A stretch of DNA of 6,964 nucleotides from JANRLJ01 sp034437895 (GCA_034437895.1 DAOTTO010000133.1:1-6964); one strand, 5' to 3'; numbered from the stretch's first letter, positions 1 through 6,433 are shown. Notes: a model not told the origin generated them from the sequence alone. Program-made: numbers and translations.

Positions 1-89
1 AGGGCATGAAGTATGCTTGCAGCGATTACACCGACCTGCTGCGCGAGCATGGTGTTCAGATCAACATGGCGGCGGTTGGCAAGCCAGAG

Positions 90-113
90 GCTAACGGCTA
101 CGCTAACGGCTAC
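90..113 (+). repeat. 12-bp direct tandem duplication inside the transposase remnant
   Basis: GCTAACGGCTAC occurs at 90-101 and again at 102-113, followed by a third partial copy (GCTAA, then ACG at 119-121). It encodes A-N-G-Y twice and keeps the frame. The family normally has one copy at this place, so this is most simply a replication-slippage duplication in a gene no longer under selection. Confidence 0.9.
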
Positions 114-219
114 GCTAAACGACTGATGTGGACGATCAAAGAGGAGGAGGTGGGTTTGTCGGAATATGAAATGCAGCCAGTTTTACAGTGGCGATTTGGG
201 CAGGTTATGACATTGCGAG

Positions 220-225
220 TAAAAT
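220..225 (+). promoter_or_regulatory. Weak candidate -10 box upstream of the histidine kinase
   Basis: TAAAAT (5 of 6 to TATAAT) lies 31 bp before the kinase ATG, overlapping the end of the transposase remnant. The best -35 at a usable distance, TTGGGC at 196-201 (18-bp spacer), matches only the TTG. A second TAAAAT at 248-253 is too close to the start to serve as its -10. Weak consensus only; the gene could also be read from an upstream promoter within the old insertion sequence. Confidence 0.2.
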
Positions 226-256
226 AGTAGGAAAAATGAATTCTGGCTAAAATCTG

Positions 257-2995
257 ATGATAACTCGCATCGAACTGCAACACTTGGAACAAATTACAGC
301 GCGGATGGATAACGCTACTTCGCAGCAGGCAGCGGCAGATGTGCTGCTGGAATGGTTGGCGGAACGGGCTGGACCGACGGCAATCGCCCTGCGAATCATC
401 GAGACACAGCCGGAATGCGCCGTCATCACCAGCGAGGGCAACATCCTGCCCGACGACTTAGCGGCATGGTTGGCGGACGCGAAGAATTGGGAAACGTGGG
501 AAAACGGGCGGCGGGTTGAGCCGGGTGCCTTACTTCCACTGCGTTATCGCGGTAATAATTACGGGATGTTGTGTGTGGAAGGTGAGCAATCCGACGAAGA
601 AACCGCGATGCTTGCGGTTTGGTTGGCGGCGCGGCTGTATCACTTGAGCAATCCTCTCCCTAAAATAGAGACAACCCGTCGGGTGAATGAATTAGACGCA
701 ATTAACGCCATCAGCACCGCCCTAACGCGCAATTTTAATACCGAGGATATTTGGGAAGCACTTCATATTCATCTCGTCTCTCTGTTCGAAACCACCTCCT
801 TATTTATCGCCCTCTATAATGCAGATCGTCAGCAGCTTGATTTGCCGCTTGTGTCTGAACACGGCTTGATCGTCCCGCATGAGCCGATCCCTGTATGTGG
901 CTTAAGCGAAGGCGTGATCCGGCATAATCGGGTGCTGCATTTCGCTGATGTGGAGTTTGAAGATGAGCGCCTCGTCTCGTTAGGGCTGCATCTCGACGAG
1001 CGCGAACCAGGCAGGGGCGCGATTTCATGGTTGGGCATTCCCATGCGTGACCGTGAGCAGCAGATTATCGGCGTGATCGCGCTGCAAAATGATCTTCCCG
1101 ACAGCTTTGGCGATGATGATCTCGCTTTACTCACGACGATTTCCGTCCAGATTTCGATGGCACTAGATAACTTGCGTCTGCTGCAAATTGAACAACAGCG
1201 CCAAAAAGTCGCCAGCACCTTGATGGATGTAGGGCAAGTCGTCACTTCGATGCTGTCTTATGAGGATGTGTTGGAAATTATTTTGGAGCAGATGGATCGT
1301 GTGGTCGATTTCGACAGCGCGGCGGTGCTGCTGCCCATGCTTGATGGGGGCAAAAACAGCAAAACGATGCGAATGGTCGTGCGGGCGGCGCGTGGCTTAT
1401 CTATCGTCGCCCGCCGGACAGAATTAGTCTTCAACGAGGCTTCTTACGTCCATCAAGTCATCACCTCCCGACAGCCCATTATCATCGTGGACGCGGCACT
1501 GCTGCCGGGTTGGGAACTGCACTTTGGTACCCATCCCACCCGCGCATGGATGGGCGTTCCCATGCTGGCGAAAGATCAAGTGATCGGCGTTATCACGCTC
1601 GATAAATTTGTGCCAGATTATTACAGCGATCAAGATGCCAGCACCGCCTTCGCCCTAGCCAGACAAGCCGCCATCGCGGTAGAAAATGCGCGTCTGCTGG
1701 AACAATCCGAGGATAACCTGCGCCTGATCGAATCGCGGGCGCGGCGCTTGGTCTCGATGAATCGGATGGCGGCGATTATCAGCTCCAGCTTAGAACGCGA
1801 TACAATTTTGAACAGTGTGATTCGGCTGGTCAATGATCTGTTTAATGCCGATCACAGCGCGATTATCCTGCTTGATGAATATAATGAGGCCAGCTATATT
1901 GTTTCGGAACATCCCGATACGGGCAGTCTTGGGCTGCGGGTCGGACTGGATGAAAACTCGCTTTTTGAACGCCTGATGACTCATGCGAATGCGCTTGTTA
2001 TCAACAGCATCCCTGAAGCCGATTTTGACGCGCTAACGTATGCTGCGCTGGATTCGATTGAAGCGCAGGCCGCCTTAGTTGTGCCGTTGGTGGCACGCGA
2101 TCATCTCATTGGCTGCATCGTGATTTCCAGCCACAACCCCGATCATATTTTTAACGAAGATGACCGCGAAACAGCGATGACGATGGCGGCTCAAATTGCC
2201 GTCGCCATCAATAATGCCGATCTTTACGAACAAGCTATCGTGAATGACCGCCTTAAAAGTGAATTCCTTGCCAACATCAGCCACGAACTCCGCACCCCGC
2301 TGAACGCCATCATCGGCTACAGCGATCTACTGCTGGATGGGACATACGGCACAATGAACGAAAAACAATATGACCGCCTCACGCGGGTGAACACCAGCGG
2401 CAAAAATCTGTTGTTGATGATTAATGACGTGCTTGATCTTTCCAAAATCGAGGCCGGGCAAATCGCGTTGGAAATGCAACCGATCTTGGTCGCGGACATC
2501 ATCCGCCAAGTGTGTACAGAAATCGTGCCGCAGATCGAACAAAAAGGGCTGACGCTGGAAATTCAAATCGCGCCCAATCTGCCGCCAATCAAAGCCGATC
2601 CTCAGCGGCTGAGGCAGGCGATGGCGAACCTGATTGGCAACGCGGTTAAATTTACCCACGAAGGCGGCGTTACCGTCACAACCCGTCCCATAGCTGTGAG
2701 TGACGGGCAGGCCACCGAAAATATCATGCTGCCCATTCGTCATCGTGTCTTCGATGGGCAGTGGTTGGCGATTTCGATGCGTGACAGTGGCATTGGCATT
2801 TCGCCAGAAGATCAGCGCATTATCTTCGATGCGTTCCGTCAGGTCGATGGCTCCAGCATCCGTGAATATGGTGGGACGGGGCTAGGGCTGGCGATTACGC
2901 TCAAACTGGTGAATATGCACGGTGGACATTTGTGGGTCGAGAGCGAACTTGGCACGGGCAGCACCTTCCATGTACTGCTGCCGATTTTGGCGTAA
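257..2995 (+). CDS. Multi-GAF soluble sensor histidine kinase
   Basis: A 912-residue two-component sensor kinase that would autophosphorylate on His and pass the phosphate to an Asp on a response regulator. Residues ~1-135 form a short, divergent GAF-like domain. Clearer GAF domains follow at ~150-310, ~317-485 and ~495-660, each ending in the helix pattern 'A(V/L)(D/E/N)NA/L…L…EQ' that links tandem GAFs. HisKA is ~665-740, with the H-box FLANISHELRTPLNAIIGYS and phospho-acceptor His676. HATPase_c is ~785-910, with N-box NLIGNAVKFT (Asn795), G1 box DSGIGIS (Asp843), F-box FDAFRQVD (857 on) and G2 box GGTGLGL (872-878), so all catalytic boxes are intact. There are no membrane segments, signal peptide, PAS, HAMP or receiver domain, so it should be cytoplasmic, and the GAFs probably sense a small ligand, redox or light cue that cannot be named from sequence. 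ATG 257 is the first in-frame ATG after the in-frame stop at 248-250; it lacks a convincing Shine-Dalgarno. No regulator gene is adjacent, so the partner is elsewhere. Confidence 0.93.
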   Translation: MITRIELQHLEQITARMDNATSQQAAADVLLEWLAERAGPTAIALRIIETQPECAVITSEGNILPDDLAAWLADAKNWETWENGRRVEPGALLPLRYRGNNYGMLCVEGEQSDEETAMLAVWLAARLYHLSNPLPKIETTRRVNELDAINAISTALTRNFNTEDIWEALHIHLVSLFETTSLFIALYNADRQQLDLPLVSEHGLIVPHEPIPVCGLSEGVIRHNRVLHFADVEFEDERLVSLGLHLDEREPGRGAISWLGIPMRDREQQIIGVIALQNDLPDSFGDDDLALLTTISVQISMALDNLRLLQIEQQRQKVASTLMDVGQVVTSMLSYEDVLEIILEQMDRVVDFDSAAVLLPMLDGGKNSKTMRMVVRAARGLSIVARRTELVFNEASYVHQVITSRQPIIIVDAALLPGWELHFGTHPTRAWMGVPMLAKDQVIGVITLDKFVPDYYSDQDASTAFALARQAAIAVENARLLEQSEDNLRLIESRARRLVSMNRMAAIISSSLERDTILNSVIRLVNDLFNADHSAIILLDEYNEASYIVSEHPDTGSLGLRVGLDENSLFERLMTHANALVINSIPEADFDALTYAALDSIEAQAALVVPLVARDHLIGCIVISSHNPDHIFNEDDRETAMTMAAQIAVAINNADLYEQAIVNDRLKSEFLANISHELRTPLNAIIGYSDLLLDGTYGTMNEKQYDRLTRVNTSGKNLLLMINDVLDLSKIEAGQIALEMQPILVADIIRQVCTEIVPQIEQKGLTLEIQIAPNLPPIKADPQRLRQAMANLIGNAVKFTHEGGVTVTTRPIAVSDGQATENIMLPIRHRVFDGQWLAISMRDSGIGISPEDQRIIFDAFRQVDGSSIREYGGTGLGLAITLKLVNMHGGHLWVESELGTGSTFHVLLPILA

Positions 2996-3003
2996 GGCAA
3001 TTT

Positions 3004-3035
3004 TTTGCGGTTGGCAGACACGCGGTAAAATACCG
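3004..3035 (+). promoter_or_regulatory. Candidate promoter with overlapping small dyad before the first maoC
   Basis: TAAAAT at 3026-3031 sits 44 bp before the ATG at 3075. A poor -35 (TTTGCG, 3004-3009) precedes it by 16 bp. The -10 is embedded in a perfect 5-bp dyad, CGGTA-aaa-TACCG (3023-3035), which could be an operator or chance. The placement between kinase stop and maoC start suggests that the maoC gene has its own promoter. Consensus reading only. Confidence 0.3.
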
Positions 3036-3074
3036 TGAGCAAAAACTAATCCTTAAAAACTGGAGACTTTTTTT

Positions 3075-3548
3075 ATGCGTTACACCAAAAATGGGCCACA
3101 AGGCTATTATTTTGAAGATTCCGCGATTGGTGATGAAGTCATCACACAGGGGCGCACCATCACTGAAGCCGATATTGTCAACTTCGGAAACGTGATCGGA
3201 GATTTTAACCCACTCCATTTTGATGCCGAATTTATGAAAAGCAGCATGTTCGGGCAGCGCATCGCACACGGTATGTTGACCTTGAGTTTTGCGACGGGGC
3301 TAGGGAATATGCTCGGCGCGAATTTGGGGACGGTGCTGGCTTTTAAGGGGCTGAATATCGAATTTAAGCGTCCGGTCTTTATTGGGGATACTATCCGGCT
3401 TAAGACGACGGTGATCGAAAAACGTGAATCGTCCAAACAGCCCGGCGGTTGGATTACCCAAAAAGTCGAAATCCTGAACCAGCATAATGATGTGGTGCAG
3501 GACGGGACATGGGCGGCGTTGATCGCCTATCGTCCTAAAGAGGAATAA
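3075..3548 (+). CDS. MaoC-like hotdog-fold dehydratase/hydratase (first of a tandem pair)
   Basis: A 157-residue single-hotdog protein of the MaoC/(R)-specific enoyl-CoA hydratase superfamily, which typically adds water to or removes it from an acyl-CoA. The hydratase-2 signature is present as GDFNPLHFDAEF, with the catalytic pair Asp43 and His48, followed by the conserved FGQRIAHGML at 59-68 that shapes the active site. The PVFIGDTI motif in the second half is also typical. Length is normal for a free-standing single-domain MaoC subunit, which usually works as a dimer. ATG 3075 is supported by GGAG at 3062-3065, nine bases upstream, with a run of seven T (3068-3074) in between. It begins 79 bp after the kinase stop. 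Position by position it matches the next gene at roughly half of residues, so the two arose by duplication or were recruited together. The substrate cannot be inferred: fatty-acid oxidation or PHA supply (PhaJ-like), methylaspartate/mesaconyl-CoA chemistry and 2-enoyl-CoA turnover are all possible. Confidence 0.9.
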   Translation: MRYTKNGPQGYYFEDSAIGDEVITQGRTITEADIVNFGNVIGDFNPLHFDAEFMKSSMFGQRIAHGMLTLSFATGLGNMLGANLGTVLAFKGLNIEFKRPVFIGDTIRLKTTVIEKRESSKQPGGWITQKVEILNQHNDVVQDGTWAALIAYRPKEE

Positions 3549-3551
3549 GGA

Positions 3552-3587
3552 TTCAACGCAAAGGTTCGCAAAAGTAGAACCGTTGAA
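3552..3587. repeat. Bulged inverted repeat after the first maoC
   Basis: TTCAAC…GGTTC pairs with GAACC…GTTGAA (outer arms 3552-3557 and 3582-3587, inner arms near 3563-3567 and 3577-3581), with a 5-base bulge on the left. It also contains repeated 'GCAAA' words. It starts four bases after the maoC stop. A T-rich stretch (ATTTTT) follows only about 10 bases later, so a rho-independent terminator role is possible but the geometry is poor. It may equally be part of a decayed dispersed repeat. Confidence 0.4.
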
Positions 3588-3601
3588 GTCATTCAATTTT
3601 T

Positions 3602-3670
3602 AACCACCAAGCCACCAAGAACACCAAGATTTTGAACTTAAATTCTGTGTTCTCTGCATCCTCGGTGGTT
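3602..3670. repeat. Imperfect inverted-repeat element with AACCACC…GGTGGTT ends
   Basis: A 69-bp stretch opens with AACCACCAAG and closes with CTCGGTGGTT. The 7-bp termini (3602-3608 and 3664-3670) are perfectly inverted. Inside, 'CACCAAG' words recur on the left arm, and AGAACAC on the left is mirrored by GTGTTCT on the right. This resembles the dispersed 'ACCACCAAG…' repeats common between genes in many environmental bacteria. It ends four bases before the Shine-Dalgarno of the second maoC, so it forms most of that gene's leader. I infer a decayed small dispersed repeat; copy number cannot be judged from one window. Confidence 0.55.
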
Positions 3671-3676
3671 CATAAA

Positions 3677-3680
3677 AGGA
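3677..3680 (+). promoter_or_regulatory. Ribosome binding site of the second maoC, with ambiguous start
   Basis: AGGA at 3677-3680 (within AAAAGGA) is the only Shine-Dalgarno-like sequence. It is just three bases before ATG 3684, closer than usual. A TTG at 3690 (codon 3) would have a nine-base gap. ATG is kept as the annotated start because the difference is only two residues and ATG is the stronger initiator. Confidence 0.5.
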
Positions 3681-3683
3681 TAG

Positions 3684-4178
3684 ATGCCCTTGTCGAATAT
3701 ACGAACAGATCGGCCTGTCGGCCTGTATTTTGAAGAGTACGAAATCGGGCAGAGGATGACCACACGCGGACGCACCATCACAGAAAGTGATATTGTGCAG
3801 TTCGGTGCGCTCACGGGGGATTTTAACCCGATGCACTTTGATGCCGCTTACATGAAAGACCATCTGCTCGGTCAGCGCGTAGCACACGGAATGCTCACTG
3901 TCAGTTACGCCGTTGGGCAGGCCTATCAACTCGGCTTTATGGAGCAGACCGTCTTGGCCTTTCGCTCGATGGAGATGAAATTTAGTACGCCCGTCTTTAT
4001 CGGGGATACGATTCATGTGGAACTCACCATCATCGAGAAAAAAGAAGCGCGGCGCTTAGGCGGTGGGACGGTCACGATGGAAGTGCGGATCATCAATCAG
4101 GAAGCTAAGGTCGTGCAAAAAGGCAGTTGGACGGTCTTAATCGCAGCGAGAGATGTAGAGCAGTTAAACAGCAATTAA
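3684..4178 (+). CDS. MaoC-like hotdog-fold dehydratase/hydratase (second of a tandem pair)
   Basis: A 164-residue single-hotdog MaoC-family protein, paralogous to the gene just upstream. Shared blocks are GRTITE-DIV at 29-38, GDFNPMHFDAAYMK with catalytic Asp46 and His51, GQRVAHGMLT at 63-72, TVLAF and PVFIGDTI. Both copies keep the catalytic pair, so neither looks like an inactive partner subunit. The two differ most in the segments after AHGML (residues ~73-87 here) and around the GGG loop at ~124-127. The first of these lies where acyl-chain contacts are expected in this fold, which suggests different substrates rather than simple dosage. Expected role: acyl-CoA hydration/dehydration in the cytoplasm. 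It follows the first copy by 135 bp that is mostly repeat-like DNA, so co-transcription is plausible but not certain. It could instead act as a heteromer with its neighbour. No substrate can be assigned. Confidence 0.9.
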   Translation: MPLSNIRTDRPVGLYFEEYEIGQRMTTRGRTITESDIVQFGALTGDFNPMHFDAAYMKDHLLGQRVAHGMLTVSYAVGQAYQLGFMEQTVLAFRSMEMKFSTPVFIGDTIHVELTIIEKKEARRLGGGTVTMEVRIINQEAKVVQKGSWTVLIAARDVEQLNSN

Positions 4179-4184
4179 GCTGAG

Positions 4185-4207
4185 GCTGGTAATCGCGGTA
4201 TTCCAGC
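4185..4207. repeat. Stem-loop downstream of the second maoC
   Basis: GCTGG-t-AAT pairs with ATT-CCAGC (4185-4193 and 4200-4207): eight paired bases, one bulged T and a six-base loop CGCGGT. A run of seven T lies at 4230-4236, 22 bases beyond the stem, too far for a textbook intrinsic terminator. It may help end maoC transcription but is recorded as a stem-loop only. Confidence 0.4.
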
Positions 4208-4216
4208 GCTCATAAG

Positions 4217-4225
4217 TGGTAAAAT
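4217..4225 (+). promoter_or_regulatory. Candidate extended -10 promoter for typA
   Basis: TGGTAAAAT (4217-4225) has the TGn extension in front of a 5-of-6 -10 hexamer, so it could work without a strong -35; no good -35 is seen 16-18 bp upstream. It would give an untranslated leader of about 150 bases. A competing candidate is the perfect TATAAT at 4363-4368, with TTCACA at 4343-4348, but that spacer is only 14 bp and its transcript would begin at or inside the Shine-Dalgarno. Neither is certain. Confidence 0.35.
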
Positions 4226-4261
4226 CGGCTTTTTTTAGTGGGGAGAGTCTTTGACGATCCT

Positions 4262-4279
4262 CTATTTGGGCTATTTGGG
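4262..4279 (+). repeat. 9-bp tandem direct repeat in the typA leader
   Basis: CTATTTGGG occurs twice back to back (4262-4270 and 4271-4279) within the 206-bp region between maoC and typA. Too short to assign a role; it could be chance or a regulator half-site pair. Confidence 0.6.
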
Positions 4280-4372
4280 AAGAATCTGCTAAAAAACTCT
4301 CTATCCACTCTTAACATTCTTCTGTTAGACTAAGACCAAAACTTCACATCCATTCGCAATCATATAATCTAT

Positions 4373-4377
4373 AAGGA
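4373..4377 (+). promoter_or_regulatory. Ribosome binding site that fixes the GTG start of typA
   Basis: AAGGA at 4373-4377 lies seven bases before GTG 4385, ideal spacing. The overlapping GTG at 4383 is in a different frame. The resulting N-terminus (MTETREDIRNIAIIAHVDHGKT) has the usual short lead before the P-loop in TypA proteins. Confidence 0.75.
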
Positions 4378-4384
4378 ACTACGT

Positions 4385-6235
4385 GTGACCGAAACACGAG
4401 AAGACATTCGCAATATCGCCATTATCGCTCACGTCGATCACGGCAAAACGACCCTCGTCGATGGGATGCTCAAGCAAACCAAAGTATTCCGCGACTCCTC
4501 CACCGCAGGCGAGCGCATCATGGATTCCAATGCGCTGGAGCGCGAGCGCGGCATCACGATTCTTTCTAAGAACACGGCGGTCATCTGGAATGACGTTAAA
4601 ATTAACATCGTCGATACGCCCGGACATGCCGATTTCGGCGGCGAAGTGGAGCGCGTCCTCAATATGGTTGATGGTGCGCTGCTGCTGATCGACGCGGTAG
4701 AAGGCCCCATGCCCCAAACGCGCTTTGTGCTGCGTAAGGCGCTCGGTCTTGGCCTGCGTATTCTGGTGGTCATCAACAAGGTTGACCGTCCCAATGCTCG
4801 GCTGGAAGAAGCGCTGAACGAGACCTTCGATCTTTTCATCGAATTGGGCGCAACCGACGAACAAGCCGATTTTCCGGTGGTTTACGCCATCGGACTCACC
4901 GGACGCGCCGGACACACTGCGGCTACACTGCAAAATGATCTTGGGCCGCTGTTTGAAACCATCGTCAAAGAGATTCCCGCGCCGGTGGTCGATAATAAAT
5001 CGCCCTTAACGCTGTTGGTGACGACGCTCGAATATGACAACTACAAAGGCCAAATCGGTGTCGGACGTGTTCATGCCGGCACGATCCGCCGAGGGATGAC
5101 CATCGTCCGCATCACACCACAAGGTGAGCGCATCAAAGGCCAAATCGAATATCTGTATGGCTACATGAACCTAGCGAAAGTCGAAATCGAAGAGGCCGAA
5201 GCGGGTGATATTGTGGCTTTTGCTGGTTTAGACACGATTGGCATCAGCGATACGATTGCCGATCCATCGGTTGAAGAAGGGCTGCCGCAGATTCGCGTTC
5301 AAGAGCCAACCGTCAGCATGACGTTTGGGGTTAATACCTCGCCTATCGCCGGACGTGAAGGCAAGACGGGCTGGGGGACTTCGCGCCGTCTGCGTGAACG
5401 GCTGGAAAATGAGACGCGCCAAAATGTGGCGCTGCGGGTGGCGGATACCGATCAGGCAGATCGCTTTAATGTCAGCGGACGCGGTGAACTACATCTGGGT
5501 ATTTTGATCGAAACGATGCGGCGCGAAGGCTATGAATTTGAGGTCAGCAAGCCGGAAGTCATCCTGCGAGAAGACCCCGAAACCGGGCAAGTGCTGGAAC
5601 CGATTGAAGAAGTGCATATCGAAGTCGCGGACGAAAGCGCCGGGATGGTGTTTGAATTTATGGGTGCGCGGCGTGGGCAGATGGTCGATATGCGGAGCGA
5701 AAACAGCACGACCTACTTACGCTATCTCGCGCCGACACGCTTTTTGATCGGCTTCCACAGCCAATTTATGCGGGCGACCAGCGGTATGGGGCAGCTTCAT
5801 ACCCTGCATCACGGCTATGATGTGATCGCGGGTGAACCCCCCGGACGGCAGTTCGGCAGCTTGATCGCCGATCAAGACGGCATAGCGACAGCTTACGCGC
5901 TCGTCAATCTTCAGCAGCGTGGGACATTTTTCATCGGGCCAGGCGCTGATGTGTATCAGGGCATGGTCGTCGGGGAAAATATTCGCGGCGACGATCTGAC
6001 CGCTAATGTCGCCAAAACCAAACATCTGACCAACGTCCGCGCCAAGCCTAGCGAAACTACCGCCGGGTTGATTCCGCCGCGCCAGATGAGCTTGGACGAT
6101 TGCATCGAATTTTTGGCTGATGACGAACTGCTGGAAGTTACGCCCAAGAGCATGCGCCTGCGTAAGCGCATCCTCGATAACGAAACCCGCATGAAGCAGG
6201 TTAAGGCCAGCAAGAAAGTCCGCGAAGGCGTGTAA
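4385..6235 (+). CDS. typA: TypA/BipA ribosome-associated translational GTPase
   Basis: A 616-residue GTPase of the EF-G/LepA class, full length for the family. It binds the ribosome and is linked in other bacteria to 50S assembly and to growth under cold or stress. G-domain motifs: G1 AHVDHGKT (15-22), G2 RGITI (55-59), G3 DTPGH (77-81), G4 NKVD (131-134). The beta-barrel domain II begins near 205. The EF-G-like domain III contains GREGK at 323-327 and SGRGELHLGILIE from 364; the EF-G C-like domain starts near 405 (EPIEEVHIEV). The TypA-specific C-terminal region carries GSLIADQDG, YALVNLQQRG, VVGEN, LTNVRA, IPPRQMSLDD (MSL at 568-570) and the ending LRKRIL. Oddities: the G5 region reads YAIGLTG (167-173), where the family usually has a Ser/Thr-Ala-like motif. 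The PTRGL(I/L)GFR motif reads PTRFLIGFH (450-458), losing the Gly and Arg. Both could be lineage-specific. GTG start, supported by AAGGA at seven bases. Likely monocistronic, given the gaps on both sides. Confidence 0.96.
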   Translation: MTETREDIRNIAIIAHVDHGKTTLVDGMLKQTKVFRDSSTAGERIMDSNALERERGITILSKNTAVIWNDVKINIVDTPGHADFGGEVERVLNMVDGALLLIDAVEGPMPQTRFVLRKALGLGLRILVVINKVDRPNARLEEALNETFDLFIELGATDEQADFPVVYAIGLTGRAGHTAATLQNDLGPLFETIVKEIPAPVVDNKSPLTLLVTTLEYDNYKGQIGVGRVHAGTIRRGMTIVRITPQGERIKGQIEYLYGYMNLAKVEIEEAEAGDIVAFAGLDTIGISDTIADPSVEEGLPQIRVQEPTVSMTFGVNTSPIAGREGKTGWGTSRRLRERLENETRQNVALRVADTDQADRFNVSGRGELHLGILIETMRREGYEFEVSKPEVILREDPETGQVLEPIEEVHIEVADESAGMVFEFMGARRGQMVDMRSENSTTYLRYLAPTRFLIGFHSQFMRATSGMGQLHTLHHGYDVIAGEPPGRQFGSLIADQDGIATAYALVNLQQRGTFFIGPGADVYQGMVVGENIRGDDLTANVAKTKHLTNVRAKPSETTAGLIPPRQMSLDDCIEFLADDELLEVTPKSMRLRKRILDNETRMKQVKASKKVREGV

Positions 6236-6240
6236 GATAT

Positions 6241-6248
6241 TAGAATTA
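6241..6248 (+). repeat. Target-site duplication, left copy
   Basis: TAGAATTA, identical to 6434-6441 and immediately outside the left inverted terminus of element 1. With one more shared T on the outer left and TT overlap on the right, the direct repeat can be read as nine bases (TTAGAATTA at 6240-6248 and 6433-6441). Confidence 0.7.
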
Positions 6249-6433
6249 ACCTGAGTTTCGGATAGTGTTTTCATTCTATCCCCACCCCTAAATCCCCTCA
6301 GCCACTTTGTAGAGAGGGGACTTAAAGAACCATTGCGAACCGTTTTTCTCCCCTTCGCCATGCAATGGAGAAGGGGTCGGGGGGATGAGGACATCATAAA
6401 AGTTAATCAAAGTACGCTATCCAAAACTGAGGT
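6249..6433. mobile_element. MITE-like element 1 with 17-bp inverted ends and 8-bp target duplication
   Basis: The left end ACCTGAGTTTCGGATAG (6249-6265) is the reverse complement of the right end CTATCCAAAACTGAGGT (6417-6433) at 15 of 17 positions. Directly outside, TAGAATTA occurs at 6241-6248 and again at 6434-6441, a perfect 8-bp direct repeat as expected of a target-site duplication. At 185 bp it is far too small to encode a transposase, so it would be non-autonomous. The interior holds two C/G-rich hairpins: TCCCCTC/GAGGGGA (6293-6299, 6314-6320) and CCCCTTC-g-CCAT-gca-ATGG-a-GAAGGGG (6350-6376). A further GGATAG…CTATCC pair (6260-6265, 6276-6281) lies at the left end. It inserted 13 bp after the typA stop. 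The transposase family that moved it is not identified. Confidence 0.75.
6277..6389 (+). repeat. Shared repeat core, copy A (plus orientation, inside element 1)
   Basis: This core matches copy B (6526-6623) read on the opposite strand. Shared blocks in order: CCCCACCCCTAAATCCCCTC, then GAGAGGGGACTT, then CGTTTTTCTCCCC, then a GAG/AAGGGG stem and a G-rich end finishing in TGAG. Differences are small substitutions and about ten extra bases here between GGGGACTT and CGTTTTT. Confidence 0.75.

Larger units (their letters stand above)
1..227 (+). pseudogene. IS3-family transposase (OrfB) remnant, catalytically dead, truncated at both ends
   Basis: Reading frame open to the left edge (codon at 3-5 is Gly) and ending at a stop at 225-227. 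The stretch LLREHGVQINMAAVGKPE followed by NGYAKRLMWTIKEEEV and LSEYE is the second half of the rve/DDE integrase core typical of IS3-type OrfB proteins. In intact relatives the motif NGYAER carries the catalytic Glu; here it reads NGYAKR, a Glu to Lys change (codon AAA at 117-119). A 12-bp in-frame duplication (90-113) inserts four residues just before it. Counting back to where the second catalytic Asp should lie (two codons before Gly 3-5, outside the window), the spacing is 39 residues, or exactly the canonical 35 without the duplication. After SEYE the similarity stops and the usual ~50 C-terminal residues are missing. A weak match to the 'IGRF' continuation near 194-206 appears only in another frame, which suggests a frameshift. 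The ATG at 6 is internal, not a start. IS3 family is a confident call; the exact element is not. Confidence 0.85.

Noticed and set aside
6..227. Small intact gene starting at ATG 6
   Set aside because: The frame is open upstream to the window edge, the sequence aligns with the middle of an IS3-type transposase, and key residues are lost; it is a fragment, not a small gene.
4185..4236. Rho-independent terminator after the second maoC
   Set aside because: The stem and the T-run are separated by 22 bases, so the two parts do not form the standard structure.
4179..4384. Riboswitch or structured RNA leader in front of typA
   Set aside because: Only one modest stem-loop and a short tandem repeat can be seen; no known riboswitch core is recognisable.
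4379..4933. 184-codon minus-strand open frame opposite the TypA G domain
   Set aside because: It mirrors conserved GTPase codons on the other strand and has no domain or start signal; typA explains the region.
6260..6281. Intrinsic terminator of typA (GGATAG…CTATCC)
   Set aside because: A six-base, AT-leaning stem followed by C-rich sequence without a T-run; better explained as part of the element's left end.
5717..6397. 226-codon minus-strand open frame overlapping the end of typA and element 1
   Set aside because: It lies almost wholly opposite the well-supported typA and runs into non-coding repeat DNA. Its sequence has no recognisable domain; a shadow frame.
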